This document shows positions 15,432 through 24,667 of a stretch of DNA of 47,656 bases, piece by piece. The notes beneath the pieces were generated by a model that had not been told where the DNA came from, did no database searches, and was given only the letters and a program-made list of their open reading frames with translations. The stretch is from CAYFFO01 sp964342485 (GTDB lineage Bacteria > Chloroflexota > Dehalococcoidia > Lucifugimonadales > CAJWER01). How positions within the stretch are numbered: position 1 is the first letter of the stretch; each line of letters begins with the position of its first letter. The stretch covers positions 1 to 47,656 of the forward strand of contig CAYFFO010000014.1 in assembly GCA_964342485.1 (NCBI GenBank), written 5' to 3'. A program made the position numbers and the translations under genes.

Positions 15432-17486
15432 TTGATCACCTTTTATATTGCTTTTGCAGCTTCAGCAGTTGGTATGGTTTTTGCTTTATTTCTTACACTG
15501 AAAATTATCCGTCAGGATAATGGAAATGAAACAATTCAGTTTATAGGAAAAGCCATAGAAGAAGGAGCGATGGCATTTCTGTCCAGGGAATACCGGCTAC
15601 TTTCGATATTTGTTGTAGCAATGTTTATAGTACTTGCAGCCCTAATCGATTACGACGTTCTTAATCGTATCGAAACCCACGACGATAGAAGTATCCCCTC
15701 AACCGCAATTGCCTATTTATTTGGTGCAATAGGCTCAGGGCTCGCTGGATTCATCGGTATGAGCATAGCAATAAGAGCTAACTCAAGGACAGTGGTAAAG
15801 GCACAGGAGGGACTCAACTCAGCTTTACGTATAGCATTCAATAGCGGATCAGTTATGGGGATCTCTGTAGTAAGTATAGGGCTCCTTGGGATGACAGCAA
15901 TATATTTGTTATTTAAAGATGTCAGCATAGTAGCCGGTTTCGGATTTGGAGCATCATCAATTGCTCTTTTCGCCAGAGTGGGTGGTGGTATTTACACAAA
16001 AGCCGCTGACGTAGGTGCTGACCTTGTTGGCAAAGTGGAAGCCGGTATTCCTGAAGATGACCCGCGAAATCCGGCAACAGTTGCAGATAACGTTGGTGAC
16101 AATGTTGGAGATGTCGCAGGAATGGGAGCAGACCTATTTGAATCATATGTGGGTTCAATAATTGCAACCATAGCTCTTGGAGCAACTGGAGCAGTATTCT
16201 TGAAACTTGATGATATTAGTGATTTATCCGCAAATTACAATGCAGCAATGTTCTCACTTCCGATAATTGTTGCAGCAATAGGTATATTTTCATCGATCGT
16301 GGGCACTTTTCTGGTCAGGACAAAAGAAGGTGCCACAATGGGACAACTTCTTTGGACTCTGAGAATTGGCATCTTTGGAGCCGGTATTATCACACTTGGT
16401 GGCGCCGCTGTTGCAATCCAACTGTTTGAATTACCCTTCAATCTTTTCTGGGTAATACTAACAGGCTTGGTTGCTGGTCAAATAATCGGGACATCCTCTG
16501 AAGTATATACATCCTATGAATTCAAATTTACAAGGGATATAGCCGCACAGTCTGAAACCGGGCCTGCTACCGTAATTATTTCCGGTATTGGACTAGGTAT
16601 GGTAAGCACTCTAATACCAGGTATAGTAATCGTAATTGCAATGTGGATAACCAACGAACTGGCTGGCACCTATGGTGTGGCTCTGGCGGCTGTGGGTATG
16701 CTTTCAACACTAGGCATAACCCTTGCCACTGACGCATATGGACCCGTTGCCGACAATGCAGGAGGCATTGCAGAACAGGCACATCTTGGCCCGGAAGTAC
16801 GAGAACGTACCGATGCTTTGGACTCACTTGGTAATACTACAGCAGCAACCGGCAAAGGCTTTGCGATAGGCTCAGCAGTATTAACTGCGCTGGCTTTAAT
16901 GGCAGCATATTCCCAGGTCACAAATATTGATTCATTTGATCTAAAAGATGTAAACGTTTTGATGGGTCTCTTACTTGGAAGCATAATGCCTTTCCTATTC
17001 GCAGCTTTAACAATGCAAGCTGTAGGAAGAGCAGCAACTGCAATGATCAATGAGGTTCGACGTCAATTCAGAGAAATTAAAGGACTTATGGAAGGAGAAG
17101 CTCCAGCTGACTATGCACGCGCTGTTGATATCAGCACTCGGGGAGCTATGAAGGAAATGGTACTGCCTGGCCTTATTGCAGTCGCAGCACCAATTCTTGT
17201 AGGAGCTATCTTGGGACCTGAAGCCTTAGCAGGTCTACTCATTGGATCAATTGCCACAGGATTCCTGCTTGCAATAATGATGGCTAACGCCGGAGGAGCA
17301 TGGGACAACGCAAAGAAATGGGTAGAGGCCGGTCACCACGGTGGTAAAGGATCAGAGCAACACTCTGCTGCTGTTGTTGGGGATACAGTCGGAGATCCAT
17401 TCAAAGACACTTCTGGGCCATCTTTAAACATATTAATAAAATTGATGTCAATAGTAGCACTGGTATTTGCTCCTCTTTTCCTTTGA
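15432..17486 (+). CDS. hppA: Membrane-bound ion-translocating pyrophosphatase, K+-dependent type
   Basis: A 684-residue integral membrane enzyme that hydrolyses pyrophosphate and pumps protons or sodium ions. The substrate site is complete: DVGADLVGKVEAGIPEDDPR, NPATVADNVGDNVGDVAG, and the late DNAKKWVE and GDTVGDPFKDTSGPSLN segments. About 16 hydrophobic helices are present. GNTTAATGKG has Ala and Gly at the positions where K+-independent enzymes carry Lys and Thr, so it should need K+. Ion specificity cannot be told by eye. The start is a TTG with GGAG about 10 bp upstream; the first hydrophobic segment begins right after it, as expected for the family. Confidence 0.95.
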   Translation: MITFYIAFAASAVGMVFALFLTLKIIRQDNGNETIQFIGKAIEEGAMAFLSREYRLLSIFVVAMFIVLAALIDYDVLNRIETHDDRSIPSTAIAYLFGAIGSGLAGFIGMSIAIRANSRTVVKAQEGLNSALRIAFNSGSVMGISVVSIGLLGMTAIYLLFKDVSIVAGFGFGASSIALFARVGGGIYTKAADVGADLVGKVEAGIPEDDPRNPATVADNVGDNVGDVAGMGADLFESYVGSIIATIALGATGAVFLKLDDISDLSANYNAAMFSLPIIVAAIGIFSSIVGTFLVRTKEGATMGQLLWTLRIGIFGAGIITLGGAAVAIQLFELPFNLFWVILTGLVAGQIIGTSSEVYTSYEFKFTRDIAAQSETGPATVIISGIGLGMVSTLIPGIVIVIAMWITNELAGTYGVALAAVGMLSTLGITLATDAYGPVADNAGGIAEQAHLGPEVRERTDALDSLGNTTAATGKGFAIGSAVLTALALMAAYSQVTNIDSFDLKDVNVLMGLLLGSIMPFLFAALTMQAVGRAATAMINEVRRQFREIKGLMEGEAPADYARAVDISTRGAMKEMVLPGLIAVAAPILVGAILGPEALAGLLIGSIATGFLLAIMMANAGGAWDNAKKWVEAGHHGGKGSEQHSAAVVGDTVGDPFKDTSGPSLNILIKLMSIVALVFAPLFL

Positions 17487-17610
17487 TACCTACTTATAAA
17501 TCAGGCTCGTATAGACTCATAAAAACGCAGTGTAAAAAGTATTGGAGTAGTGGTATTCTAGTTATATCTACCTTCTATAATCAAAAACTGGGATCAACAC
17601 AGCTTAACCA

Positions 17611-18945
17611 ATGACCGACACAGAGCAATCGCTAGACCTGACCACCCTAACGTCTTTATGTAAGCGTAGAGGATTCCTTTTCCAGAGTAGTGAAATTTAT
17701 GGTGGTCTCGCCAGCACATGGGATTATGGGCCACTTGGTGTTGAACTAAAAAGTAATATAAAACGGTCCTGGTGGAAGCATTTTGTGTGGGGTCGTAACG
17801 ATATGATAGGCTTGGATTCCTCTATACTGATGCACTCGGATGTATGGAAGGCCAGTGGACACGCAGATAACTTCTCCGATCCACTTGTGGAATGTAAAAA
17901 CTGCCATATGAGATGGCGTAATGACCAGTTGGAAACTGAAGTATGCCCCAGTTGTGGTGGTTCTCTCACCGATCCAAGGCAATTCAACCAAATGTTAACC
18001 ACTCATCTCGGTCCGGTTCAGGATGACAACAGCCTAACTTACTTAAGACCTGAAACAGCTCAAGGAATATTTGTAAATCTAAACAATGTTCTAACATCTA
18101 CACGCCGTAAATTACCATTTGGCATAGCTCAGATTGGGAAAGCATTTCGTAATGAGATTACCACAGGTAATTTCATTTTCCGTACGCGTGAGTTCGAAAT
18201 GATGGAAATTGAATATTTCGTTATGCCAGGAGAAGACGATAATTGGCATAAAACTTGGGTATCAGAATGTATTAACTGGTACAAAGATATAGGTTTAAAT
18301 GAGAATCTTTTGAGGATCAGGGAACACGACAAGGACGAATTATCTCACTATTCCAAGGCAACTTCTGACATAGAATACAGGTTCCCATGGGGCTGGGGTG
18401 AAATACAGGGTATAGCAAACCGTACAGATTACGACCTAAAAGCACATTCTAATGCAAGTGGTGAATCATTAACCTATTTTGACGATCTGAGCAATAAACA
18501 CGTTACACCATATGTAATAGAGCCATCAGCAGGCATAGACCGTGCTGTAATGGCTTTACTTTCTGATGCATATACAGAGCAAGAGATAGAAACAGCCAAT
18601 GGTAAGACAGACAAAAGGATCTTGTTGAAATTTGACTCCCAACTTGCACCGGTTAAAGTGGCTGTCTTACCTTTAAGCCGCAATGAGAAACTAGCTCCAC
18701 TAGCTCACAATGTTCACAACTCACTCCGAAACTCTGGTGCTATAGACGGACTTATTCAATACGATGACTCTCAAAGTATTGGGCGAAGATATAGACGACA
18801 AGATGAAATAGGGACACCTCTTTGTATCACGGTAGACTTCGATTCTATAGAAGACAATGCAGTGACAATTCGTGATAGAGATACCATGGAACAATTACGT
18901 GTTCCAATAGCAGAGCTTTCTCAAGAAATTACAAATCGTATTTAA
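17611..18945 (+). CDS. glyS: Glycyl-tRNA synthetase (dimeric alpha2 type)
   Basis: A 444-residue class II aminoacyl-tRNA synthetase that charges tRNA-Gly in the cytoplasm. It begins with TSLCKRRGFLFQSSEIYGG and the WDYGPLGVELK motif typical of the alpha2 form. A zinc-binding insertion has CKNCHMRW and CPSCGG. Motif 2 is seen in AFRNEITTGNFIFRTREFE, and motif 3 in VIEPSAGIDRAVMALL. The C-terminal anticodon-binding domain starts near LAPVKVAVLPL. A TATAAT lies at 17576-17581, about 30 bp before the ATG, in a 124 bp intergenic region. sbcD follows after 36 bp. Confidence 0.95.
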   Translation: MTDTEQSLDLTTLTSLCKRRGFLFQSSEIYGGLASTWDYGPLGVELKSNIKRSWWKHFVWGRNDMIGLDSSILMHSDVWKASGHADNFSDPLVECKNCHMRWRNDQLETEVCPSCGGSLTDPRQFNQMLTTHLGPVQDDNSLTYLRPETAQGIFVNLNNVLTSTRRKLPFGIAQIGKAFRNEITTGNFIFRTREFEMMEIEYFVMPGEDDNWHKTWVSECINWYKDIGLNENLLRIREHDKDELSHYSKATSDIEYRFPWGWGEIQGIANRTDYDLKAHSNASGESLTYFDDLSNKHVTPYVIEPSAGIDRAVMALLSDAYTEQEIETANGKTDKRILLKFDSQLAPVKVAVLPLSRNEKLAPLAHNVHNSLRNSGAIDGLIQYDDSQSIGRRYRRQDEIGTPLCITVDFDSIEDNAVTIRDRDTMEQLRVPIAELSQEITNRI

Positions 18946-18981
18946 AGCTACATTCATTATTATTCCTGTAGAATACGTATT

Positions 18982-20217
18982 ATGAAAATAGTTCATTTTG
19001 CAGACGTACACATTGGTGTAGAAAACTACAGTCAGATCGATCCTGAAACAGGCTTTACAACTCGACTGGTTGATTTCCTGACCACACTAGATGAAGTTGT
19101 GGATTATTCAATTGCCAACAAGGCTGATTTAGCACTGTTTTGTGGAGATGCATATAAAAGCCGAGATCCAAATCAAACACAGCAGCGAGAATTTGCAAAA
19201 CGTATATCACGTTTATCATCTGCTGGTATACCGGTTTTCCTACTTGTAGGAAATCACGATATGCCATTCACAGCAAATAGAGCAAGCTCTCTGGAAATTT
19301 TCGATACTCTCGATGTACAAAATGTATACACTGGTGACAGGTTAGACACATATTTGATAAAAACCAAATCAGGACCAATCCAGATCTTAGCCCTACCATG
19401 GATAAGAAGAAGCGTATACCTAACCAGAGATGAGACGTCAGGTATGACGCCGGAACAAATAAACGAATCTATTCAATCCCGTTTAACTGAAATAATTCGT
19501 GTAAAGGTTGACGAGCTTAATCCAGAAATTCCAGCAATTTTTTCTGGGCACGTTTCGGTTAGTGAAGCTGTTACAAGCTCCGAACAATCAATGATGTTAG
19601 GGAGAGACCACATAATACTTCGCTCAAATATAGCTTTGCCGCAACTTGAATATGTAGCACTAGGACATATTCATCGTCACCAGGAGTGGGGAACCCAACC
19701 TAGAGTTGTGTACTCCGGAAGTCTTCAAAGAGTAGATTTCGGCGAAGAAAAAGACAAAAAGGGATTTTGCGTCATTGAATTAGACCCATCTTTACCACAA
19801 GGACAACGAGAGACTAATTTCGAATTTATTCAGGTAAATGCCCGTAAATTTACAACAATATCTGTTGATATAAAAGAAAACGACCCGGATCCCATGAATA
19901 CTGTAGTTGAGAAAATCCAAAGCCAGGATATCAACGACGCCATTGTGAGAGTACTTATTAAAGTGCCTGCAAATCTTGAGGGTCACTTAATTGAAAATGA
20001 TATAAGAGAATCTCTTGAAAACGCTCATTATATTGCAACCATATCCAGAGAAGCTCTAGAGTCAGCTAGATCCAGACTAGGGGAAGGGGTACATGCTCAA
20101 ACACTGGAACCTAGTGAAGCACTAAAGCGTTATTTGGAAAATCGCGATATATCACCTGAACGTACTAAAATATTAATAGAACATGCCACTGAACTAATGG
20201 AAGAATCATCCGACTAA
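18982..20217 (+). CDS. sbcD: Exonuclease SbcCD subunit D-like metallophosphoesterase
   Basis: A 411-residue Mre11/SbcD-family nuclease subunit. The metal-binding motifs are in order: HFADVHIG (D-x-H), LALFCGDAYKSRD (GD), LLVGNHD (GNHD), FSGHVSVS (GH) and LGHIHRHQ (GHxH). Such proteins process DNA ends and hairpins with the ATPase SbcC; no SbcC gene lies in the window. The C-terminal 150 residues form the partner-binding and capping region. A TAGAAT box ends 7 bp before the ATG, which suggests an almost leaderless transcript of its own. It could also be a stand-alone Mre11-like exonuclease. Confidence 0.85.
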   Translation: MKIVHFADVHIGVENYSQIDPETGFTTRLVDFLTTLDEVVDYSIANKADLALFCGDAYKSRDPNQTQQREFAKRISRLSSAGIPVFLLVGNHDMPFTANRASSLEIFDTLDVQNVYTGDRLDTYLIKTKSGPIQILALPWIRRSVYLTRDETSGMTPEQINESIQSRLTEIIRVKVDELNPEIPAIFSGHVSVSEAVTSSEQSMMLGRDHIILRSNIALPQLEYVALGHIHRHQEWGTQPRVVYSGSLQRVDFGEEKDKKGFCVIELDPSLPQGQRETNFEFIQVNARKFTTISVDIKENDPDPMNTVVEKIQSQDINDAIVRVLIKVPANLEGHLIENDIRESLENAHYIATISREALESARSRLGEGVHAQTLEPSEALKRYLENRDISPERTKILIEHATELMEESSD

Positions 20218-20290
20218 TTTACTCAGCTATCATGGTTATCTAAAATGACAATATTGCAAACATGTGTTTAACACACAAAATATTTAAGTA

Positions 20291-20322
20291 TTGATGAAAT
20301 AGGCGTTTCTATTTGTTATGAT
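20291..20322 (+). promoter_or_regulatory. Candidate extended -10 promoter before the unknown-function gene
   Basis: TTGATG (20291-20296) and TATGAT (20317-20322) are 20 bp apart, which is long, but TGT directly before the -10 box makes an extended -10 element. The start would lie about 27 bp before the ATG at 20356, leaving room for the AAAGAGG ribosome binding site at 20342-20348. Confidence 0.45.
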
Positions 20323-20355
20323 CGAAATAAGGCTAGAATCTAAAGAGGTGTGCAG

Positions 20356-21723
20356 ATGATTGACCTGATGTCTATTGCTAGAACGGAAAGTGATAGTGGT
20401 GACCTTTTTGGGACACTATCAAATTTATTTACTCCATCAGATATCAAACCTGAAGGGTATCCGGATGCTGTTGTCTGGGAAGGTGGACATCACAACGGAA
20501 AAGTTAACCCAGTAGCCCATTCGCTAACTGACGCGTACGCTTTACTAGGAACCATTGCTGCCACAGATATTCTAGGCCTTCCATTTTATGCTGTCCCAAT
20601 GTGGGCGCAATATCGACAAGACACCAATCTGGAATCACTAGCATGGTTCGGAAATATGCCATGCACATCAATTAAGTGGTCCACCGCAGGTGACGCTTAC
20701 GTGAATGATGAAAATGGAAATAAAGTAGTTGTGGTAGGCAAATCCGGCAATGCTCCTCTTAGAACCCAAGCAGGAGTTTATTGCAATGTTAGGCCTTATG
20801 GCACAATTACAGTTGTTCGTTGTATGCCATGTCTGCCATATTCACAGGACAAACAAAAATTTGAAGTTTATGAAGATGGGAAAATACATTCTGAAATGAA
20901 TACACCAGGTATTCAAATGGCATATGCAAACAGGCTTTTTCTTAAAATGGTTCACGAGACAGGAAGCCTGGGACGAGTTGCTATGAAACCTACGCAGGCT
21001 ATGGAAGACGGAATCAACGCAGGCTTACATTCCTGGCTGCTCAAAGATACTAAATTTCAGGTTGGTCGAAAATACGCAGTAGATCCATATGAAGAGCATA
21101 AAGAGCGAATCGATAGGATTATTGCACTCCTTCCTAGTGACTTCAAAGTCGGTATGGAAAACTGGGAAGGGCGAATCGAGCAACACATAGCTGACACTAA
21201 TTATGGATTGTTAGTTTGGGACTTAATTGAAAAACAAGACACAATTGTGCTGGCTACTGATTTAGATGGTGACCGACTAACTGACCTTCTTGCAGATATA
21301 TCTGACCCTTTGAGGTCCTTCGGGAAGATGCTGGGGGATCATATCGGGACAAAAATAGATATGAAACAAGTATGGTCCGACATGGGATATACAACCGGAA
21401 ATGGCCGAGATATGACATCTATAATGCACCGGATGGATGGACCTCCAATTCATGAACAGACACTCGGTTCAGCAGATGCAATGCTACTTAGACTGTTAGA
21501 TGGAGACGAATGGATGGGAGGCACAAAACAACCATATGATCCACGAATCCATTTCGTATTGATTCGAGATGCCTATATTGATGCCAATCCTGGCAATGAT
21601 GAGCTATCTGTATGGATAAACAATGCAATAGAAACTTTTGACGATGTTTACAAAGGGAAACGTCCTGGTTTTATAGAAGGATATAAAGCTCTTAAGGAAG
21701 CGATTACTCCATGGGGCCGTTAA
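20356..21723 (+). CDS. Conserved-looking soluble protein of unknown function
   Basis: A protein of 455 residues that I do not recognise. It has no signal peptide or membrane helix. Features include EGGHHNGKVNPVAHSL near residue 41, a patch rich in cysteine (CMPCLPY near 155), two short motifs ATDLDGDRLTDLL and HRMDGPPIHEQTLGSADAM, and a C-terminal PWGR. The Asp/Gly and His patches could bind metal, but there is no family match that I can name. ATG 20356 is preferred to the in-frame GTG at 20350 because AAAGAGG sits 7 bp before the ATG. It has its own promoter-like sequence and is followed by 93 bp before the thioredoxin gene. Confidence 0.7.
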   Translation: MIDLMSIARTESDSGDLFGTLSNLFTPSDIKPEGYPDAVVWEGGHHNGKVNPVAHSLTDAYALLGTIAATDILGLPFYAVPMWAQYRQDTNLESLAWFGNMPCTSIKWSTAGDAYVNDENGNKVVVVGKSGNAPLRTQAGVYCNVRPYGTITVVRCMPCLPYSQDKQKFEVYEDGKIHSEMNTPGIQMAYANRLFLKMVHETGSLGRVAMKPTQAMEDGINAGLHSWLLKDTKFQVGRKYAVDPYEEHKERIDRIIALLPSDFKVGMENWEGRIEQHIADTNYGLLVWDLIEKQDTIVLATDLDGDRLTDLLADISDPLRSFGKMLGDHIGTKIDMKQVWSDMGYTTGNGRDMTSIMHRMDGPPIHEQTLGSADAMLLRLLDGDEWMGGTKQPYDPRIHFVLIRDAYIDANPGNDELSVWINNAIETFDDVYKGKRPGFIEGYKALKEAITPWGR

Positions 21724-21816
21724 TTTCTTTATCAAAAATAAATCTGCTAATTTATAAACTTGTTTAAAATTATACCTGTATCGTATTGAAATCAGGTTTC
21801 CGATAGTGAAAATATT

Positions 21817-22371
21817 ATGCCTCTAAGACTCAAAGCATCTAGTATATATCTGTTAATCATTATATTTATTGGCTTTTCTGCCTGTACATTTTTAGAAACA
21901 GCTATTGAATCTACTTCAAAAAATGCGCCTGAAATAGAAATAGAAGTGTTTGGCAACATAAACTATGAAAAGGGTACCTTAATCAACTTATCTCAATTTG
22001 AAGGACAACCGGTACTGATTAACTTCTGGTATCCATCTTGTCCACCTTGTAGGCTAGAAATGCCACACTTGGAAAGTGTATGGAAAAAATATAGTCCCCA
22101 AGGATTGCAAGTAATAGGTATTCAATCTCTTGTTTTAGACACCATTGAAGAAGGACAGGAGTTTGTTGACGAGTTTGGGATAACGTTCGCTATTGGACCT
22201 GATAAAAATTCAGAGATGATAACTAGATATAATGCGGTTTCCTGGCCAACAACTGTATTCCTAAATGATGAACACGAAATAGTCCGCACATGGGTGGGAG
22301 CTATCTCAGAAGATAAACTAGATGAAATAATCTCCCCGCTGATACAACAAAACACAAACTCTTACCAATAA
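21817..22371 (+). CDS. TlpA-like membrane-anchored thioredoxin
   Basis: A 184-residue redox protein exposed on the outer face of the membrane. A hydrophobic N-terminus ends in GFSAC, an imperfect lipobox with cysteine 23. The thioredoxin domain has INFWYPSCPPCRLEMPHL with the active pair C75-P-P-C78, and the conserved cis-proline in VSWPTTVFLN. The insert between the first strands (VIGIQSLVLD) fits the TlpA/ResA group, which reduces disulfides during cytochrome c or oxidase assembly. The next gene, a CopD-like membrane protein, starts 18 bp downstream and may act in the same metal or haem pathway. Confidence 0.85.
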   Translation: MPLRLKASSIYLLIIIFIGFSACTFLETAIESTSKNAPEIEIEVFGNINYEKGTLINLSQFEGQPVLINFWYPSCPPCRLEMPHLESVWKKYSPQGLQVIGIQSLVLDTIEEGQEFVDEFGITFAIGPDKNSEMITRYNAVSWPTTVFLNDEHEIVRTWVGAISEDKLDEIISPLIQQNTNSYQ

Positions 22372-22389
22372 TTTAGACACAAAATATAC

Positions 22390-22887
22390 ATGCCAATATC
22401 AGACATTTTAATTCTCGTAATAAGATGGCTCCATCTAACTTCAAGTTCTGCATGGATTGGGGGAGGCATTTTCTATATCTTAATCCTTCAACCTCTGATC
22501 AACAAAAATCCACAGACTTTTAAAAGTTTGAAATCGTCAACCGGAAGGGCATTCCAAAGCCTTTCAAACATTTGCATAATAATGATGATAGCTACAGGTG
22601 CCATTATGGGTTTCGACCGACTATCGGAAAGCGTAACCAATCTTTCTTACGCAATAACATTATTTATCAAAGTAATATTATCAATATGGATAATTATTCA
22701 AATGCAAATGTTGCGGCGAAAAAAAATGCTATCCCAAACTGATGAGATTATTGTGCCTTTGCCAACTTCCAGATTGCGAAAAATAGTTAACCAATTGACC
22801 GGATATAATGGGATTGTATTAACTGGTATCCTTATTTTTCTTATATCCGACGTATTAGGTCTTCTTTTTGAAAATGCTCTTCGTTGA
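22390..22887 (+). CDS. CopD-like four-helix membrane protein
   Basis: A 165-residue membrane protein with four predicted helices. The start ISDILILVIRWLHLTSSSAWIGGGIFYILIL has the H and W-x-GG pattern of CopD-like and related haem/copper-handling membrane proteins; the other helices are SNICIIMMIATGAIMG, YAITLFIKVILSIWIII and GIVLTGILIFLISDVLGL. It lies 18 bp after the TlpA-like gene. A role in copper or haem handling with the thioredoxin is plausible but not shown. Confidence 0.6.
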   Translation: MPISDILILVIRWLHLTSSSAWIGGGIFYILILQPLINKNPQTFKSLKSSTGRAFQSLSNICIIMMIATGAIMGFDRLSESVTNLSYAITLFIKVILSIWIIIQMQMLRRKKMLSQTDEIIVPLPTSRLRKIVNQLTGYNGIVLTGILIFLISDVLGLLFENALR

Positions 22888-22949
22888 GAATAAATTGAAT
22901 AATGATTAGGTTAGTGGAAGATTAGAAAAATATAAACTGGAGTCATCAT

Positions 22950-23138
22950 TTGAAACCTGAATTAATAGATATCCTAGCCTGTCCAATCTGTAAAAAAAGA
23001 TTGGACCTTTCAATCGACAAAACAAATACCGATACTGATGAAATCATCGAAGGTACACTGTCATGCTCAGGATGTAACGAGAAATATCCAATTATTGACA
23101 CAATACCTAATTTGTTACCCCCAGATTTGAGGGAATAG
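22950..23138 (+). CDS. Trm112-family small zinc protein
   Basis: A 62-residue protein starting at TTG, with GGAG 8 bp upstream. LIDILACPICKKRLDL and LSCSGCNEKYPIIDTIPNLLP form the two-CxxC knuckle and the I-x-x-IP-x-LLP end typical of the Trm112/YcaR family. Such proteins activate methyltransferases or act as small chaperones. It converges on folK, with only 9 bp between the stops. Confidence 0.8.
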   Translation: MKPELIDILACPICKKRLDLSIDKTNTDTDEIIEGTLSCSGCNEKYPIIDTIPNLLPPDLRE

Positions 23139-23147
23139 AAGTACGGT

Positions 23148-23621
23148 CTACTGCTCTATTTCCTGTAGTAATTCTATAACTGATTTCTTTAATACTGGGT
23201 GACGGAAAAACATACCGACATCAGCCATGGGTTTAAGTACAAATTCCCTTGAATACATCCGAGGATGAGGTATTTTTAACCCAGGTATTTCAAAAACCCA
23301 GTCGCTATAGGTAAGCAAGTCAATATCCAAGAACCGGGGTGCATTTAAAAATGAATGAGAACCCCCAATCATATCCTGTATCTGTGAAATTTTGGCCCAT
23401 AAATCAAAAGGGGATAAATTGGTCCACAGTTTACAAACCGCATTTACAAATCCCGGCTGTGCTGAAAATCCAACAGGATCAGTTTCATATAGCGCTGACA
23501 ATAAAAAATGGCTGGAAAGACATTTCAATTCATCTGCTGCACAAGTAATATTTCTATATCGGTCACCTAAATTAGAGCCCAATGCGATGTACACTTCTGC
23601 TTTCATCACATTTGCTCCCAT
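23148..23621 (-). CDS. folK: 2-amino-4-hydroxy-6-hydroxymethyldihydropteridine pyrophosphokinase
   Basis: HPPK transfers pyrophosphate from ATP to the pterin precursor of folate in the cytoplasm. The family motifs are clear: YIALGSNLGDR at the start, then TDPVGFSAQPGFVNAV, then PRFLDIDLL with the catalytic acids, and IPHPRMYSREFVLKP. Length (157 residues) is normal. The start may be ATG at 23621, or the ATG at 23606 that overlaps the folP stop as TGATG and leaves MKAEVYIALGSN; the latter is the usual distance from the first motif. Either way it is coupled to folP. Confidence 0.93.
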   Translation of the reverse strand: MGANVMKAEVYIALGSNLGDRYRNITCAADELKCLSSHFLLSALYETDPVGFSAQPGFVNAVCKLWTNLSPFDLWAKISQIQDMIGGSHSFLNAPRFLDIDLLTYSDWVFEIPGLKIPHPRMYSREFVLKPMADVGMFFRHPVLKKSVIELLQEIEQ

Positions 23622-24445
23622 CCCCTGATAATAGCATCACTCATTCTTGCTACCCTTATCATTTCTTTTACGTCATGAACTCTTACTATATCAGCACCTG
23701 ATGCTATTGAAAGAGCCACAGTGGCAGCAGTTCCTTCTATTCTGTCTCCAACCGGTAAATTCAGTACCAAGCCAATTGTAGATTTACGTGAGGTTCCTAT
23801 TAAGATTGGTTGGCCTAATGTGGTAAATTCTTCCAGCCTACGAAGAATCTGTAAATTCTGTTCTGGAGTCTTTCCAAAACCTATCCCAGGATCAAGTATA
23901 ATGTTGTCTGGATTGACACCCTTATTAATAGCTTCGTACTTCAATTTTTCAAGCGATGATATTACATCTGGTACCAAATCCTCATACTCTGTGTTTTTCT
24001 GGTTATGCATGATTACGACTGGAACATCGGCATGGGCTACTACTGAAGACATCTGAAAATCGGCTTTAAATCCCCATACATCATTTATCATTGAAGCACC
24101 AGCTGAAAGCGCCTCCAGAGCTACCTGCGACTTATATGTATCAATACTGACAGGGAGTCCTATTTCCTTAGTTATCGCTTTTATAACAGGTATTACCCTA
24201 GTCAATTCTTGTTCAATTGATACAGGTTTGGAATCATGATAGAGGGAAGAAGGCCTAGTAGACTCTCCCCCAACATCAATTATATCTGCACCCAATAATT
24301 CAAAGTTTTTGGCTTGATCTACAGCTGAATGCAAATCAAGTTCTCCATCTCCAGAAAAAGAATCAGGTGTAATATTAATTATCCCCATGATATATGTTTT
24401 GGATCCCCAGTCAAAAACTCGGTCTTTTATAATTGTTTTATTCAA
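23606..24445 (-). CDS. folP: Dihydropteroate synthase
   Basis: This TIM-barrel enzyme joins p-aminobenzoate to the pterin pyrophosphate in folate synthesis, acting just after FolK. Signatures are IMGIINITPDSFSGDGE, ADIIDVGGESTRPSS, SIDTYKSQVALEAL, MINDVWGF, NIILDPGIGFGKTPEQN and ILIGTSRKSTIG. Length (279 residues) is typical. The predicted start is TTG; TATAAC lies about 10 bp upstream on the minus strand, so the transcript may be leaderless. The stop overlaps folK. Confidence 0.95.
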   Translation of the reverse strand: MNKTIIKDRVFDWGSKTYIMGIINITPDSFSGDGELDLHSAVDQAKNFELLGADIIDVGGESTRPSSLYHDSKPVSIEQELTRVIPVIKAITKEIGLPVSIDTYKSQVALEALSAGASMINDVWGFKADFQMSSVVAHADVPVVIMHNQKNTEYEDLVPDVISSLEKLKYEAINKGVNPDNIILDPGIGFGKTPEQNLQILRRLEEFTTLGQPILIGTSRKSTIGLVLNLPVGDRIEGTAATVALSIASGADIVRVHDVKEMIRVARMSDAIIRGWEQM

Positions 24446-24546
24446 ATTTCTTGTGTTATAGATGAAGATTACTAGTGAATTTTTGTATCAAATCTTACTC
24501 GAAAGATTTATTCTATATAAGTTAGAAAAATAATATACAAGAAAAT

Positions 24547-24569
24547 ATCGAATCCTAATCGATTTTTTT
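24547..24569 (+). terminator. Weak hairpin with T-run in the folP/carboxyltransferase intergenic region
   Basis: ATCGA (24547-24551) and TCGAT (24559-24563) form a 5 bp stem with a 7-base loop, followed directly by seven T. It lies in a 222 bp divergent region where no plus-strand gene ends, so it may attenuate transcription or be chance in AT-rich DNA. Confidence 0.25.
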
Positions 24570-24667
24570 AAACTGTAAGATACTGATCATATTCTACCTT
24601 GATACAACTTGTAACTATCTGTTAAGTTTAATCGAATTATTTTAATCAATACAGGTTCAAATTACCC

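Noticed and set aside
16670..17050. Minus-strand open frame of 126 codons
   Set aside because: It lies antisense to the conserved pyrophosphatase gene and has a low-complexity Ala/Ser/Pro composition that follows from the Ala/Gly-rich membrane protein.
20356..21723. Archaeal-type fructose-1,6-bisphosphate aldolase/phosphatase
   Set aside because: The length and the Asp-rich motif first suggested it, but the N-terminal and metal-binding segments of that family are not present.
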